From positions 2,005,701 through 2,069,700 of the forward strand of contig NW_026947514.1 of assembly GCF_034190915.1 (NCBI RefSeq): DNA of 64,000 nt, read 5' to 3'. The notes under the pieces are model-generated. The model was given only the letters and a program-made list of their open reading frames with translations, did not search any database and had not been told where the DNA came from. Positions 47,986-62,900 of the stretch are shown piece after piece. The stretch is from Cavia porcellus (lineage: Eukaryota > Chordata > Mammalia > Rodentia > Caviidae). Each line of letters begins with the position of its first letter. Positions within the stretch are counted from its first letter, which is position 1. Made by a program: the position numbers and the translations under genes.

Positions 47986-50900
47986 CTGAGGAGAGGGAGA
48001 GGGAAGGAGGCATCAGGGTGCAGGCCAACGCTCCCCCAATTGTCCTGGTGCCCCAAAGCTGGGCTGAAGACAGGGCAGGCTGGGCGGGCTGCGTGTGCCC
48101 CAGCCTTTCCTGAGCCAGAGTCAGCCTGCCAGCCAGTGGCAGTGCCACCGCCTCCTGGCAGTAGTGCGCAGGGCTGAGGGCAGCAGCAGCTCAGTGGCCC
48201 GAGTCCCAGCTGCAATGACCGCAGCTATGGGCCCACCTATGAGTGGCCAGTGGCTCTGCTGAGGAGTGGGGTCCTCATTAGAGCCTCACAGGTATTTCTT
48301 CACTTCCTACCTGCAAAGCGGGCCAGTGCCTTACTGCTCCCTCAGCCCTCACAGGGCCTCACCGCTGGGCAGCAACTGGACTACAATTCAGAAGCTGAAA
48401 GCACTGGCCTTCAGGTGAAAAAGCAGTTTACAGAGCTGCCGCTTGTTCAACCAGGAGTCTTCTGTCTCACCAGCAACACATCCAATTGTGCATAATTTTA
48501 ACTCTAGCACCCGTGGTGCCCTTTTCTTGGCTGCAAGGCTGGAATCACCCCCTCTGGCCCATGCCGGCACCCCAAAGACCTCTGGGCTAACCTCCCTTTA
48601 TGGCTGGAAAGAAGAAACGTCTGCAGGGGGCAGACAATTCTAGACATTGCTAAGGCTTCTAGGAACCATGCAGTCCTCGGCTCTGCATGCTCTACCAGAG
48701 ACCCGACCCCCCCACCCCACCACAACATGAGTGAGACCACCAGAGCCAGTCCTGAGCTCTGCCTGGGTAACAACCACCTTGCACATGTGTGCATGCTCTT
48801 GGGTGCAGACTCACTCCTGCAAGCTAACATGGGGAACAGGAAAGTGGGGGCAGAGGGGCAGGCAGACGCTGAAAGCACCATGAAAGCAGAGGGGTCAAAG
48901 AAATGTTGCTGTGGGCATGGGGGACACAGCTGAAATGACCAAAGGGAACAGAGGATTAAAGCCAACTCAGGCACAGCAGCCTCGCCCTCCTAGGTTGGTT
49001 GTGGTTCTTGAAGAGCACGCTGGGGACGCAGATTCGGGAGATTGTCCTGCCTCAGGTCCACATGTCCCCACACAGCCTCATGGGGCCCTAGACGGCTGGG
49101 CCTGCAGTGAGTGCTGCTAGCCTGACTCAGGCTGAGTGCTGGGCTCCTGGGCACCGGGATTAAGGGTGTGAGTGCTGCCAGCCCCGAGCAGCCTGGGCAG
49201 GACCGAGGGGTCGAGAGGGCTTGCGTGCTTTGCTGCCTTCTGCTCGCCTTGAACCGTGTGTCACTGCTCCTCTGCAGTGCCTGCCTGCACCCACCCTGCC
49301 TTGGAGCCAGGCTTACGGGCTAAATCTCTACAAACTGTGTGTTCCCCTTTAACTCTGGGTGTTGGCTATTTTGTCTCTGCGACAAGAAAGTAACTAAGAG
49401 ATTGAGAAGCTAGGAACTGCTGTTTGCTGAGAGGTCTGGGCTGGACAAGCAGTTGCCAGCCTTGTGGATGGCGTGAGCAAGATGCTTTTACTCCTGCGTA
49501 CCCGACTATAGCAGCTGGCCCTGGGCTGAGCTCCACACACATCCCATGGGAGCAGGGGGAGGCCCACAGTGGGGTAGCCAGGCAAGCCAGCCTGCACAGG
49601 AAGCAGGGAGGGCAGTTATCCAGGACATGACTACATGTCAGCCACCATCGAGCATCCTGACAGCATCAGGACCTAGAACTGTCCCATCAACACCTATGCC
49701 AGCCAGCCCCAAATAGTACAAAGGCTGGAACAGCTCAGCAGGTCGCAGACCTGCAGCCCAGCACCTCCCGCCTCCCCCCGTCCTCCCGGCACGGGGGAGC
49801 TCTGGCCTCATGGAGTGTTTTCTGGCTGAAGGAATCCAGGTGAAACGAAGGACTTGCTTGGGAACAGATGCGTGAACAATAAATGGCGACAAGATGGGCT
49901 GGCGTCTGCACATGTGTAAAGGAAGGGTCCGGGCGGCAGTGTTTCGCCAGCCCAAGGCATGTCGGGCAGAGCAGCAGGCGGCCCTGCGCCGGCTCACGCT
50001 TACCTCATCCTCCTCGTCGGGCATCTTGATGGCACCGTCTGGGGACTTGACGGGCTTCTGGTTACTGGGTCCATTGGTCTCCTCTTTGCCGTGCTCTGCC
50101 TCCCACTCCTGTAAAACTTCGTCTATGTTGAAGCGGCGTCGGTAATTGACAAAAAAGTTCTTGACCTGCACCACTGACTTATTCCCAATCACATCCGAGA
50201 TGGCTTGGAAATCTCGGCCATACTTCCTGATGGCTGAGGGCAGGAGACAGTTTTGGTTTGGTTTGGTTTTTTAATTTAATAGAAAACAAAAACAATCTTA
50301 TAAAACACAACAGAGGCCTAGTCCTTCAGTCTGGTAAGAAAGCGCACAGGTTTTCCTGGCAGGCACCGCCCACTGGTCACACTGTGGGAAGATGGTCTGT
50401 GCACACTCTGGGAAACGACGTGTGAGCAGCGAGACTCCATCACCTGGAAATCTCACCCCATCGTACCACAAAGCGGAGCCTGCGGAGCCCCAAGGCATGG
50501 TCCCAGGTCTGGACCACCCCTACTATGCATGCTGATCATCTGGGCAGAGCGGTTCAGGGCTCAATAAGCAGCTGCTGAGGTGTAATGGTCACGTCCTGAA
50601 AATGTGGTGCTCTGACACCGACTTTTACAACTTGTGGGCAAGAGGAGAGAAAAACAGAGGCCGCCCAGGAGAACAGAGCTGTGTGGCTAAGCAACCCTCA
50701 TGAGAAGATGAGAAGAGGGTGACCGGGACTCTGGGCCATTGCAGGCCAGCCCTGCTTACCTTGCACGGCGAGAAGCTGCTCCTCTGTGGTCCAGCGCGCA
50801 TTGCACTTCTGAATGACCTAGACAGTGGGACAGGCCATCAGCACGTGACACTCAAGAGACAAGCACATCCCCGGGAAAGGACCCAGTGCCCCCATGTCAT

Positions 50901-53900
50901 AACTTTCACATGCACTGGGCTGTCCACAGCTAGGACACCAACCAGGACTGAATTCGGGTGAGACTTCTGAGATGGTGAACGTGACCCTACCTCTGGAAGT
51001 CGGTACGGTTCTATTCCACCATCAAGCTTTTCTTTGAGAGCACTGTTGGTCTGTTTAATATTCTGAATCTAAGAAGGAAAAATATTTGTCTTTGATAAAC
51101 GAAACCTTTCAGGAAAGCATGAGAAGAGAACTAAAAAAATTACAAGAAACAACAAAACCAAGAGCCAAGAAGTTCCCCTTCTCTCCTGTAGCCAAAATAC
51201 AAGTACCTGTAACAGATGCTCTCCCCTGCATCTTGAGGGACAGTGAGTGGGGAGCTGCTGCTCCCCATACGCAGCTGCCCATGTCGCAGAGAGGCCTGCA
51301 CTACCCGGACCTGAGCAGGGGCTTGGCAGATGGCTAAGGGGCAGAGTTCAGGCGGCAGGGAGAGCACGCGGCAGCTGGCGGCCCACGCCGCACCGTCCGC
51401 GCACACCACAGTCTGTGTGGGCAGAGGCTCTGGGTGCAGACACCCTCAGTGGGGCAAAAGGGAGCCGCATGCCAGAGAGTTCCACAGGCTTACCCTGGAC
51501 GGGCGGCTCCGGCCTGTCTTCTCACAGCCTCTTTTCTACAGACACAGGCTACTCAGCAAGCAGCAAAGCCCTGCTTCTCATTGCCCCGTGAGGTTTCTGT
51601 GCCACGCCTGGGGCTCTGTGAGGAGCACCACATGGCTCAACGACAGCACAAGCAAAGAGAAAAGTAAGCGAAGGCAGAGGCCGATTTTCCAAGTAAAACA
51701 CAAGGGCTGTTCATAAGAAGTTGTTCCCCGAAGACCAATTGCTGCTAGCAAAGGAAATGGAGGCCGCGGGACGGGGAGGGAGGGAGGGAGACACAGGAAG
51801 GTGCACAGAAGTCGCCCTGCGAGCAGTGTAAGGAGGAAACTGAAACCCGCTGTCATACACTGTTTTGAAAAGGCACAAGTCAGAGGAAGATAACCTGGCA
51901 GGGGAAGGTCTTGACAGAGTAACATATGCTCTCCGACCTGCGCTGTGCAGAACGGAGACAGCAGGGGTCCCGAGGCAGAGCTGGCTGAGGCCCCTCTCAC
52001 CAGTGTTGACCAGATGGCACCAGGGATCCAGGGCACGCTTACCACATGCCACTGACATGCTTCTCTCGGGCATCCGCCTCGCCAACCCTGGAATACTGCA
52101 CACCCTCAAGTGCCACCCTCCGTACTCCAGCTGGCCCTGGGTGTACACCGCCTTGTGATTGAACCACGTGCCCTTCCCAGGAGGCTGGCATGCTCACCAT
52201 GGCACTTCCTGTTCTAAAGCCATGGGGGAAGCGTGCAGCTCAAATGCACAGCACTCACCAATTCTGCACCAGGCATGAGAACGAAGTGCTCCGGAGCTGC
52301 ACCTCTGACCCCGGGCACCTTCCACACTACAAACACCCCAGGGTTATAGTCAGAACGAGAGCAGCTATAGCTGCCAACCCCACGTCAACCATCAAGAAGC
52401 TGAATGGCAAAGAAGCCGAGTGAGAATCAGGACCCAAAGTAATCAGCATTTAAAAGAGCGCATGGCCAATCCTTGAGGAAATGCACATGGCCAATCCTTG
52501 AGGCCTGGTCCCTTCCTGACCCGTCAGTTGGACACAGCCCATGTCCTCTACCACTGTTTCTGCTGTCATTCCACTCCCTTCTCCCAGACTCCAAACGCCA
52601 CAGTGCTCTCCGCAAGCAAGCCGGCCCCACTCCGGGTATGATATGGGTCATGGTCACAGGCGCTGTGAGGGACCACTGCTAAGGGACTTGGCTCGTCCTG
52701 CAACAGGGACAGGGATAGGCCAGTTAGTTCCACCTCCACCCCTTGGCCTGGACAACAGCACTGAACGACAAACGGTGCAGTGGGACTTCTGCTGCTGCCA
52801 GAGACAAACACTCTAGGTGTCCTAGTTGCTGCTTTTCTGCTGTCCCCAGAGGAGTGCTTCCTGCCGGGTAAGCGGTCCTGGCCAGAGCGGCTGTCATGCT
52901 TGCTGGATGTACCTGACGCTGTGCCCTGCTCTGCTCCCTCGAAGTTGATATCTAAGCCCTCTTCAGAATCACCAACCCCCTGGCGACTGTCTTCCACGCT
53001 GGGTATACCTGTCCCTGACCGTGCTCTCGGAAACCAAAGCAGCTTTTCTCTCACGCCAAGGTCCACACTGTCAGTGTGGAGAGGGGGCCTCTTTCCTCCT
53101 CCACAGGTGAGCTCTGGTAACTGTCCTGGGCTCCCTCGGCAGAGGGCAACCAGGAGATGAAAACCCAGCCCTCATTGGGGAGCTCTGCCGCCAGGATCGA
53201 GCTGCACACACTTGGGCACAAAATGCCATAGCTGCTGGCCGTGGGTGGCCACATGGAGCCCCTACAGCACAGCCCGTCCACACCGTGGGGAACAGTGTTA
53301 CGATGTACAGCAACCACAGTTATCACTGAGGACTTCAGAGAGTCTTCGGACCAGTTCATAGTCCGGCGTCTTTCCGGCTGTGGCCAATCCACCCCCCTCA
53401 CCCCACAATCCAGTTAGGGAAGGTCCCCTGGGCCCAGGGAAGGACAGGAGTGCACTGTGCTGCAGCTGCTGAGAAAGGAGCTGGCCTCCCTTCTGGGGTC
53501 ACGTGAGGCCTGGTTGGAGTCACCTTCCTGAAGCAAAATGAGTATGTGCCATAGGCCCCACTCTTCACCTGGAAAGTGACAGCTGGCCTCCCGCTAGCCT
53601 AGCAAGGCAACCAGCACAACCCAAAACAAAACGTAGGCCATGACCAGTGGATGGCTTTCTGGAACTGAGTCCCAGAGGGAGGGAGGGAAGGACAGACACA
53701 AAGTAATGAAAGGCCAATGCCACACTGTTGGGCTGAATTTCCCAAGTGAAGGCACTGTACAATCTGATGAGGGATGAGGTCTTTTTACACAACAAGTACA
53801 GACAACTACAAAGGATAATTTAAGATGCAATATCCTTTACAAGGCCACCAGAAATAGCACTAAGTACCTAGGGATAACACTATTAAAGATGGCTAGGCCC

Positions 53901-56900
53901 TGTGCACAGAAAACAATAACAAAACACACAGAACAAAGACCTGATGGATGGGCGTGAATAGAAACCATGTCTGCTCACTCAGCAATACAGGTGCTAACCT
54001 GACAGCCACAACTCCAGCCAACCAAAACGCTAGTGGAGCAACTGAGAAAGTGAGTCCAGCGCATGCGGGAATTTATAACAGGAAGGAGACGACACTGCCA
54101 GGCTCGCACTGATGGCAGGCACAAAACCAGGACGACGCATGGTGTGGAAGGGTGAGCACAGGGACCAAGGAACAGGGTGCCATGGCCTATGCAGACACTG
54201 GACTCAGACCCAGAGCCTGCTGCTCTGAGGTGGGGAGGCAGCCTTCCCTGTAAGAAGTACAACCAATGGTCAGACAGATGCCCAATCTTTCAAAATCCCA
54301 CACATGACAAAAGGACAGGGAACAGTTTTACAAGACAAAAAGGTAGGAAGAAAACAACTCAGCACCTGATAAAGAACCACAAATCAGTGAGAAAAAACGT
54401 AAGACATATAAAAGGAACAACGTCATGGGGTTAGTCTTGATATAAAATCCAAAATGGACAAAAGCACTGTGCTTTTTAAGTCCAAACAGTGGTCGTCTCC
54501 TGGGGGTAGGCGGGTCCCAGATCAGGGCTGAGTAGGCTCTAGGGGCTACGGCCATGTCTTGCTCCAGAGCGAGGGCAGCTGCACGTGTGGGGTGTGCACA
54601 GCGATACATGCAGTGTGCAGAGGTGGGAGCACGTGCACACACACAAACAGATGTACTGCGCAGCTACACGCCATCTGTGGTGTGTGCAGTCTTCTCTCCA
54701 ATTTAAAAGTAAATTAAAGCCCCCATTGGGCTGGGCTGTCTGGCTCCTTGCAGAAGAGCACTCCTGGGCTGCGTGGTGTGAGCAGGGCGGCGCCAGGCAG
54801 TACCTGTCGCTTGATGGAGACCAGCTCCATGTCCAGCTGTCGCAGCACCGTGGTAGCAGCAGTGGCGTTGGCAGAGACAGCCTCCACGTCCTCTTGAGAA
54901 AGGAACATTCCTTTTGGAGGTTTCCTTTTTGCTCTGTTTTTAGCTTGTGTGCTGTGTTTTTCTTTTTTCACCTGAGGAACTGCCTCAGCAGGGGGCACCT
55001 GTATGATATACACATTTCGTAAATAAAGCTAGAAATTAAAATGCCAAATGAATAATGATAAACATATATTCTTAAAAGGCCCCAAACAAGCTACAACAAA
55101 CCCCAGGCCCTATTCCAATTGCCTCAATATATCCTAAAAGGCGCTCAGGCAACAGTGAGCACCGTGGCTCGGGAGCCGGCTCTCCTGGTCACAGTGTGCT
55201 GCTCCTCCTGAGCAGGGACATCCTCAGCCTTCCTCTGCTTCCTGCACTACCACAGGAGGAAAGGAAGATCACTATTCTCTTCTGATCTTACGGCCATACA
55301 GAGGCTTATTTATGTGACACAGAATAAATGAAGAGCAGCTATGTGTATCCGAACAGTGGTTTCTAGCAATACTCATCATAGACGACCACAGATGGAAAAA
55401 AAATGATTCAGCACATACAATGGACTGCAATTCTTCAAATCTCTGCATTAAGAAATACTCCTCAGGGCCTGGGTGCAGCTCAGTGTCAGACCACTTCCTA
55501 GCAAGTATGAGCCCCTGTGTTCAATCCCCCGCACTAAGGAAGGAGAGAAAAGTAAAACAGAAAACAAGAGCAGAAACACAAACTTCAGTATGGTGGTATG
55601 ACTTTGCAAATCACTTCCTTTTGGAAAACACCTAACTTTTGGGGCAGTATTCAGGTTGCAGTGCCATGGCAGAGGGCTTGTCTGGCACATGGGAGCCGAG
55701 GCTGTGCTGCCCAGGACTGCTATTTTAAAAAGGTAACTCCTGGGACAACTCATCACTTGCCCAATCCCCCAAAGTACCATCATTTAAAAATGCCTGACAG
55801 CTGCTAAGTTTTTAAAGTGCTGTCTCCAAAACCACAACTTTCAGAAATAAAATACAGCTAAACCTTGGCAAGCAAGAAGAGATTAGGTTTAGCTGGTAAC
55901 CATTTTTAAAAGTTTTTACAGTTCACAATCTAAAGTTAAAAGTACATTCAGTTTTTGTTTCACACTTTGAAAGACTGAGATAAAAAGAACATGAACTATG
56001 GTGGCAACGGTAACTTCTTAAACAAGTGGTAACACAATATAAGCAATAAACTCCACTCTGCACAGCACTCTGCTGTTTAATAAGGACCACCTCTGACTAT
56101 GTGTCTGTATAATAAATTTTATACTTAAGCTAAGACTTAACCAATTTTTTGAATGAGAAAATGCACCATATAAATAAGAATTATAGTAAGTGACAAAATC
56201 ATTTTCTTATTCATTGAAAATGGGTCCACTAAAGAACCTAATAAATTCCAACACATCAAAAATAAAATTCAGTAGAAACCCCACCCCAATTTCCTTTCCC
56301 AAACACTATCTCAGTTAACCCTGAGGGTCTTATTCCCCAGGCAGGAACAAAGACTGATATCCACTTTGGTGATAGGTATTAAAAGAGGCCTTAGAAATGC
56401 ATACAAAACATTGGACACCACTATTCAGCATCCCAAAATTAGTTCTCATCAGATAAAGTGCACAAATACGTAGTTATGTGACCATCAACTCAGCTGTTTA
56501 TACCAGCAAAGAGCAAGGCGGATAATCAAGCCAGAAATTTACATGTAATCAATTACTTGTAGGACTCCTATGATGAATATATAGGATATACACATATAAA
56601 GTATATCTGACAAAAACATATCCAAGGTAAATTTTAAAGTTTTTAAAAATTACATTGTAAGAACCCCTTTTTATTACCTTAAAAAGCTGAACAGATTCAT
56701 ACTCATGCATGCATATGGACATACACATTTTACAGAAAAAGTGTCTGGAAAGTTACCAAAATGTTAAGTGTGACAGCAGTGTAACTAACTTTATAATCTC
56801 CTTCCTTGTGTGTTTAGCTGTATGCCTACTTTGCCCGTAGGAAGCATGAGTTAGTGCTGTGATTTTAAACTCTAGGCCCTTTAAGTTTAAGGAACTCACA

Positions 56901-59900
56901 CTTCGGAGAATAGACCACAGGCCTGGTCTTCAGAAAAACACCTGCATGAACACATGAAAAAGTCATACAATTGTAGGGCTCAGGGCCCCTGGAAGCCAGA
57001 GGTGAGATCTCTGGTGCCACGGTATGGGGGCACAAGTCACGCCGGCTGTGAGGAGGACTCCCACTAACACAGGTCACCCTTGCTGACTCCAAGAAGCATC
57101 TGCTTGGCAGTGCCCCTTTCTCTTGGGTTCTACAGAGTAAAGCTAGCAGTGTTCGCAAAGTCCTAACAAGATGTTTTCTTGATAAATAAGATGCTTGATA
57201 AATAAAGACAAAGTGTCAGAGGATGGTTTTATTTGTGGAACTCCCAATAAAATGTGTTTGCCTAAATAGTACTAGGGGAAGATACCTCCTTCTTGCTTTC
57301 CTTGTTTTGATCAACCTCAATGTCAATGGGGTTACTTCCATTTGTCTCTTCCAGCTCATCCTCACTGGAAGACAAGAAATGTTATTCCATGTTAATTCTA
57401 TTCCACATATATATAAGCAATACACCGATTCAATGGCAGACTTAATACAAAGTCACTGTATGTTTTTCAGACTAGAGAGATAATGTTTTTCTCTCTCTTT
57501 TTTTTTTATCGGTACCGGGGATTGAACCCACAACCGCCTGCTTGCAAGGCAGGTGCTTATGGCTGCTGAGCTAAATTCCCAGCCCCGAGATAACACTTTT
57601 CTAACTCAAAGAGAGCACCACCAATTCCAGAAGCTCCGTTAGAATGAAGTTCCCACAACAGGAACGAATCTGCCAACGAGCAGAAGGCCACCTTTGAGTG
57701 CCTACTTTCTACTCTGTCACACACGTCCTAAGGCTTTTGGGTGGTCTGTGTAGCTGATGTTTTATAATTAAAAACAAAAACGCCTCCCACAATAGAACCC
57801 TACTTTAAAAACTCAAGCAGCCTCTTAGTTCAAACTGATTGGACAGCAGTGCAACCCAGGCAGGCACACATCACCAGCCACTGCTGCACAGGGAGAAGGC
57901 CTGGCCAAAGGTGCCCAGAGTAGAGCCTGGGGCAGAGGGCCTTGTCCCTGCTATGACTTTCACAAGCAAGTCATAGCCCTACTGTCGAGGCCACACACCC
58001 ATGGGAGGCCTGGGCTCCTGCCGTATAGGTAGGGGCGTGGGGGGCAGAGAGTAACACAGAGAGAGGCATCTGTGCCCTGAGAAGACAGCGTGGCCACCAC
58101 CCTGTCAAGGGGCCCAGAGTCACCCAGAGGTCCATCTGACTGTTGCTTAGTTGACTGTACTGGTTTGTAGCAAGACCCAATTCGTAAATTGTAAACTAGG
58201 CCTCCATACAAGGAAATGAAAAATTTAATCAAAATTTGGTAAGAGTTAGAGTTCTGATCCCGAAGGAGAACCACTAGCCTGTGTGCCAAAGAACATGCAC
58301 AAGTATCAAGGTTAATAGTTTCATTAAATCTTTTTTTTTTTTTTTTTTTTTTTTGGTATCGAGGCCTTGGTGTCTTGCTCAGGTTGGCCTCAAGCAAGCC
58401 TCCTGCCTGAGTCTTTTGAGTAGTGAGGATCCCACACCCAGCTGGAGTCGGGTAGCTGCAAACACCCTTGCTGAGATCCTTAACATCACTGGTGTGTGAC
58501 AAACCAAACGCATGCATGTCAAATGACTCCTGGGTTACCACACTGAACACACTTCTACCTAAAACACAGGTGTGGCCTCTGTTTACAGGGTGAAGTTCCT
58601 GCCTGCAGAGGGTGTGGCCAGAGCAGAGCACAGAGCTTACCAGAGGGTGCATCTTGCAGGCACAGCCTGCTCACCCCCCGCCCCCGTGCCCAGCCGAGGC
58701 CGAGCACTACGCACTCCCAGATGCACTCACCTCTCCTCCCGCTCCCGCTTCTGCTTCCGAGCATGGCGATCCATCACGCTGGTTCTAGTTCTTGTCTTCT
58801 TCCACGAGTAGTAAAATTTCACTAGGCTGGCTATGGATTTATCAGGAAGCTAAATATAAAATAGGAGTTTGTTTTGGGTGAAAGCTGATCTTTAAGCACC
58901 AAATGTGTTCAGTAAGAATCATTTGCACATTCAGAAATGTTCTAAGGCACAGCCTTCTTCTCTGGTAAGAAAAAAAAAATCAACAAAATAAATATTCAAC
59001 CCAATGTGTTTTCAAATTGCTGAAGTTTACTGAAACTGGGTCAATGAAAGATTGTGAAGGCAGACTAAGATGAATTTGTTTTTCCTACAGCTAAACGCTC
59101 TTAACATTACTTTAGGTTTTGTTCTTTAAAATTCATCTTAACATAAGGCAAACATCGGATCAGAGGGCTTTTCTGCAGGAGTTCACCAAACGGCTTTCCA
59201 GAGTGAAAGCTAAGGAGATTCCCCACAGAGCCAGCACTAATCACTGCCTCCACTTCCCCCTGGGTGCTCACTGCCCCTGGATGGATGGATGGATGGATGG
59301 ATGGATGGATGGATGGATGGAACCCAACACAAGATTGGGGTGGAGGCCAGGAGAGGGTGCAGCACCGCTCCAGGGCCGGGAATGACCCTGCCAGGACAGT
59401 AGGAGATCTGAAAGAAGCATTACTGGAAACAGGGTGTCTATGGTCAAGGGCAAGAGCCATCTCTCAGGCCCCCGGAACACAGATGCTAGGGGAGACAAAT
59501 ACCGGCGGTCTCTTACCATTTGTTGGATTCTATGAAAGGTTTTCCCATGAAAACTAAAGGCTTGCTCAAACAAGACTTTATCTTCTACAGTCCACTCATC
59601 TGGGAAAGGGGTAAAGTTGGGCAAATCAGCCAATGATTTTTCAATATTATGCTTATGCCAAAAGAGCATCCCAAGAGCCTAGAAAAGTGATATGAAGGAG
59701 ACTTTAGACCAAACCACAGAATCAAACACAAAGCTGACGTGATACTGGCAAAATAAAGGCGTATATGATTTTACACTCAGACCAACAAGTAACTGCTTGA
59801 TTCCTATAAAATGGTAAGTGGAAAATACTGTTCTATGCCCTTTCCCCTCAATATTCTTACTGTGGTAAAATGCACAAAGTTTATCATTTTAGGCTGTCAT

Positions 59901-62900
59901 AAAGTACTGGCCTCTTGCATGGAACATACACATACTGTGTTGGAACCATCTGCACCTTGGGAAACCAAACCTCTGCACTCATTAAACAGTACCTATTATC
60001 CTGTCCCCGGCAACCTCCTTCGACTTTGTCTCTGATCAGACTACACTACACCCGTCAGCTAATCAGAACCATCCAGCCTTTGTCCTTGGGATTGGTTTAT
60101 CTTACCTACTATAGTCTGCAAGGTTCGCACATGGCAGCTAAGGAATTTCCTGCCTTCTCAAGCTGACTAACAAATCATTATATGTATATATCATCGTTTA
60201 ATCTTTCATCCAGTGGACACTTGATCTCACATTTCAGTTCTTGGGTCCACACCCAGGAGAGGATTCTCCTATCAGTTTGCAAAGGTGCTACTGCACTGTC
60301 TTCCCCACCAACAACCTGCTGATCTGCGGTTGGTTCTGCTTGATATTAGCACAGCCATCCCTCTCCGTTACTGTTTGATGAACAACTTTCTCCAGCCTCC
60401 CCCTTTCAATCTCCCTGTGCCTCGGCTCGGAGGAGTCTCGAGGTCACAAGCTGCCCTGGCAGGTCTTTCCTCACTCTGCCCGGCCCTGTGTGTCATTCAT
60501 CTACATATTTCCTGTAAGCCTTCTAGCTTTCTTACTCCTTCATTTCCTGAGTTGCTGTCTTCTTTTATGTTTAGTTGATTACTTGCTGAGAATGTTTAAA
60601 CTCCCTCCCCTCTCCTCTGGTATATGTACGTGCTGTGTTCTTTTAGTCGCCACAGGGATTACACATCCCATCTAGGATCTGTAACTTTCCATTTTGAGTT
60701 TATACCGGTGCAGTTTCAATACTGTACAAAAGCTCAGCACCTTAAACAGTGCTGCCCCACCTCTCAGCTGACACTTTTGTCTCTCAGCATGTTCAGTATA
60801 CTAAGCCATGGTCTTCAGGACTCCAAGGCTCCTGCGTGAATGATCCAGTAAGATTACCAAGGAGCATTCCTAGTGACAAGGCTTGGTGTGGACATACGTC
60901 TATCTTACTTTAAGTCTGCTCAGTTGAGCTGCTCTGATATTTGCATTCATGAGTTCCACAACTTCAGGGAGTCGCATGAATCTCTTCAACAACTGCTGTC
61001 TTTCTGTTTTCTCTTTCCGAAACTCCCCCAACACTCGCCATGTTCTCCCACAATACTCATGAGGTCCAATGGGCTGTTGGGTTCTGTTCATGAGAAACTT
61101 CTTTTTGTTCCTTAAACTCAATAATTTAAGCTGTTCTGTCTCCAGTTCCCTGATTATTTCTGCCTCTGAATCCCTCTAGTGAATTTTTCATCTGAGTTAT
61201 CATTTTTAGTTCCAGAAGTTCTTTTTTACTTCATTTTAGGTTTTCTCTTTTTCAGCATTTTAACTCTGCCCATCCATCGTTTTCTTGCAGTTCTCTCTAT
61301 CTTGCTTGAGTTCTCTGAGCACTTTTACATAGTATGTGCCACTGAGTTTTTCCTTTTAAGGTCCATCCTTTCTGGGTGGTGATCTGTGTTGCCCTCAGGA
61401 CTAAATGGGCAGCCTCTGCAGGTATTTTCATAACCTACTTCCTTCCCTGGCGCCACACGCTGACTGGCTTTTGGGGACTGTCCTGGGAAGCCCATTTTCC
61501 ATGGGCAGTCACACAGGGACATCCTAACCTCTCACACCTGCCTTGCCAGAGGGGCTGGGAGACACAAAGGGAGGGGCAGAGGGCCCTGAGTCCTGACGGC
61601 AGGAGGCAGGTCACTCCCAACAGAGGGAGGCACTGCACCCCCGTGACACAGAGCAACCGTCAACCCTCAGAGTATAGGTTCCTATATGCTAGAGACAGGG
61701 TCTTCTGGTCACCTGGCTCCCGCAAGCCACTTCTGGAATGGTGCAGAGCCCTGTGCTGCAGGGCTGGTGAGGAGACAGGCAGGTGCTACTCGGGGGAGCT
61801 ACCAATGAAGCCGCAGCCTGCTGCAGACCCTAGACCCTCAAGATGCGCACAACAGACATGGTGTGTGGCGCTGCTGGCGTTCAGGTCCTGGCTCCCCTCT
61901 GCTGCCATCCTGGTGTCCACCCACCACGTGCCCTTGTTACCAGTCCCTGTGGCCTTCCATCACTTGCAGTTCTTGAGTTAGAATACAGAGGCCCAGAAAC
62001 CCTGAATAACCCACTGACTAGTGGCAGCGAAGGGAGGGTGGAAGCAGCATAGCTGGCTCCAGAAGCATCACGCCGTGACACCTCGGGTGGGAGATGAGCA
62101 GGGAGTTTACAGAGGCAGACGCTTCACCATTCATAAGGAACAAATTAGAACTAAGAGATAATCCAGCAGTACTCTCCTGCAAAAATCTCCTGCATGACAG
62201 TTCTAAACTAAAAATGATCATCTCAAAATGGAACAGGCAAGACCAGTACCCTTAAGCATTCACACTTGTAATCCCAGCTACCTGGGAGGCTGAGACAGGA
62301 GGATCACAAGTCTGAGGCCAGCCTGGGTGACTCAGTGACTGCCTGTTTCAAAAGTAAAAATAAACAGAGTCGGGGATGTAGTTAGTTGTTAACCACTTGC
62401 TCAACCAATGTAAGGTCCTGGGTTCAATACAAAATACAAAATCAAAACAAAATAAAAAATCCAAACCACTATACAGGTATTATTTAGAAAACTTCCAATA
62501 ACATTTACAAACATTTTAAAGTTTAAACATTGCTTTTTCTGAACTAGTGTGTGAAGTGTATGAACAGGTTTAGAAAATGAGAAGCCCATTTTTTTTTTGC
62601 TTTGGATGATTTCAGAACTACATGAATGTAGACAGCTTTTCTAAAAGCACCTTCAGTGACCAGGGTAAAGCAATTCACAGCCACGCAGAGCTAAGTGAGG
62701 GTGCCCACTGTGGAAGCTCTGGGCCCCTTGAGCAGCAGATGAGTGGGAAATGTGGGTGACTTAGAGACTGCCAACACAGACCAGGCCATGGCAGGCACCA
62801 ATCCCACTTCACATGCTAAAACAGTACTTAGAGCCTGAACACGAGAGGCTGGGGACTGAGCTCAGGGGCATAAGTGCCTGCTTGGCAGGCATAAGGCTGT

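Larger units (their letters stand above)
57365..58730 (-). other. RCOR1 intron 6 (human-like numbering)
   Basis: 1.4 kb, GT-AG. It contains a young ID-like SINE and a diverged B1 with a long T-run. Confidence 0.85.
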
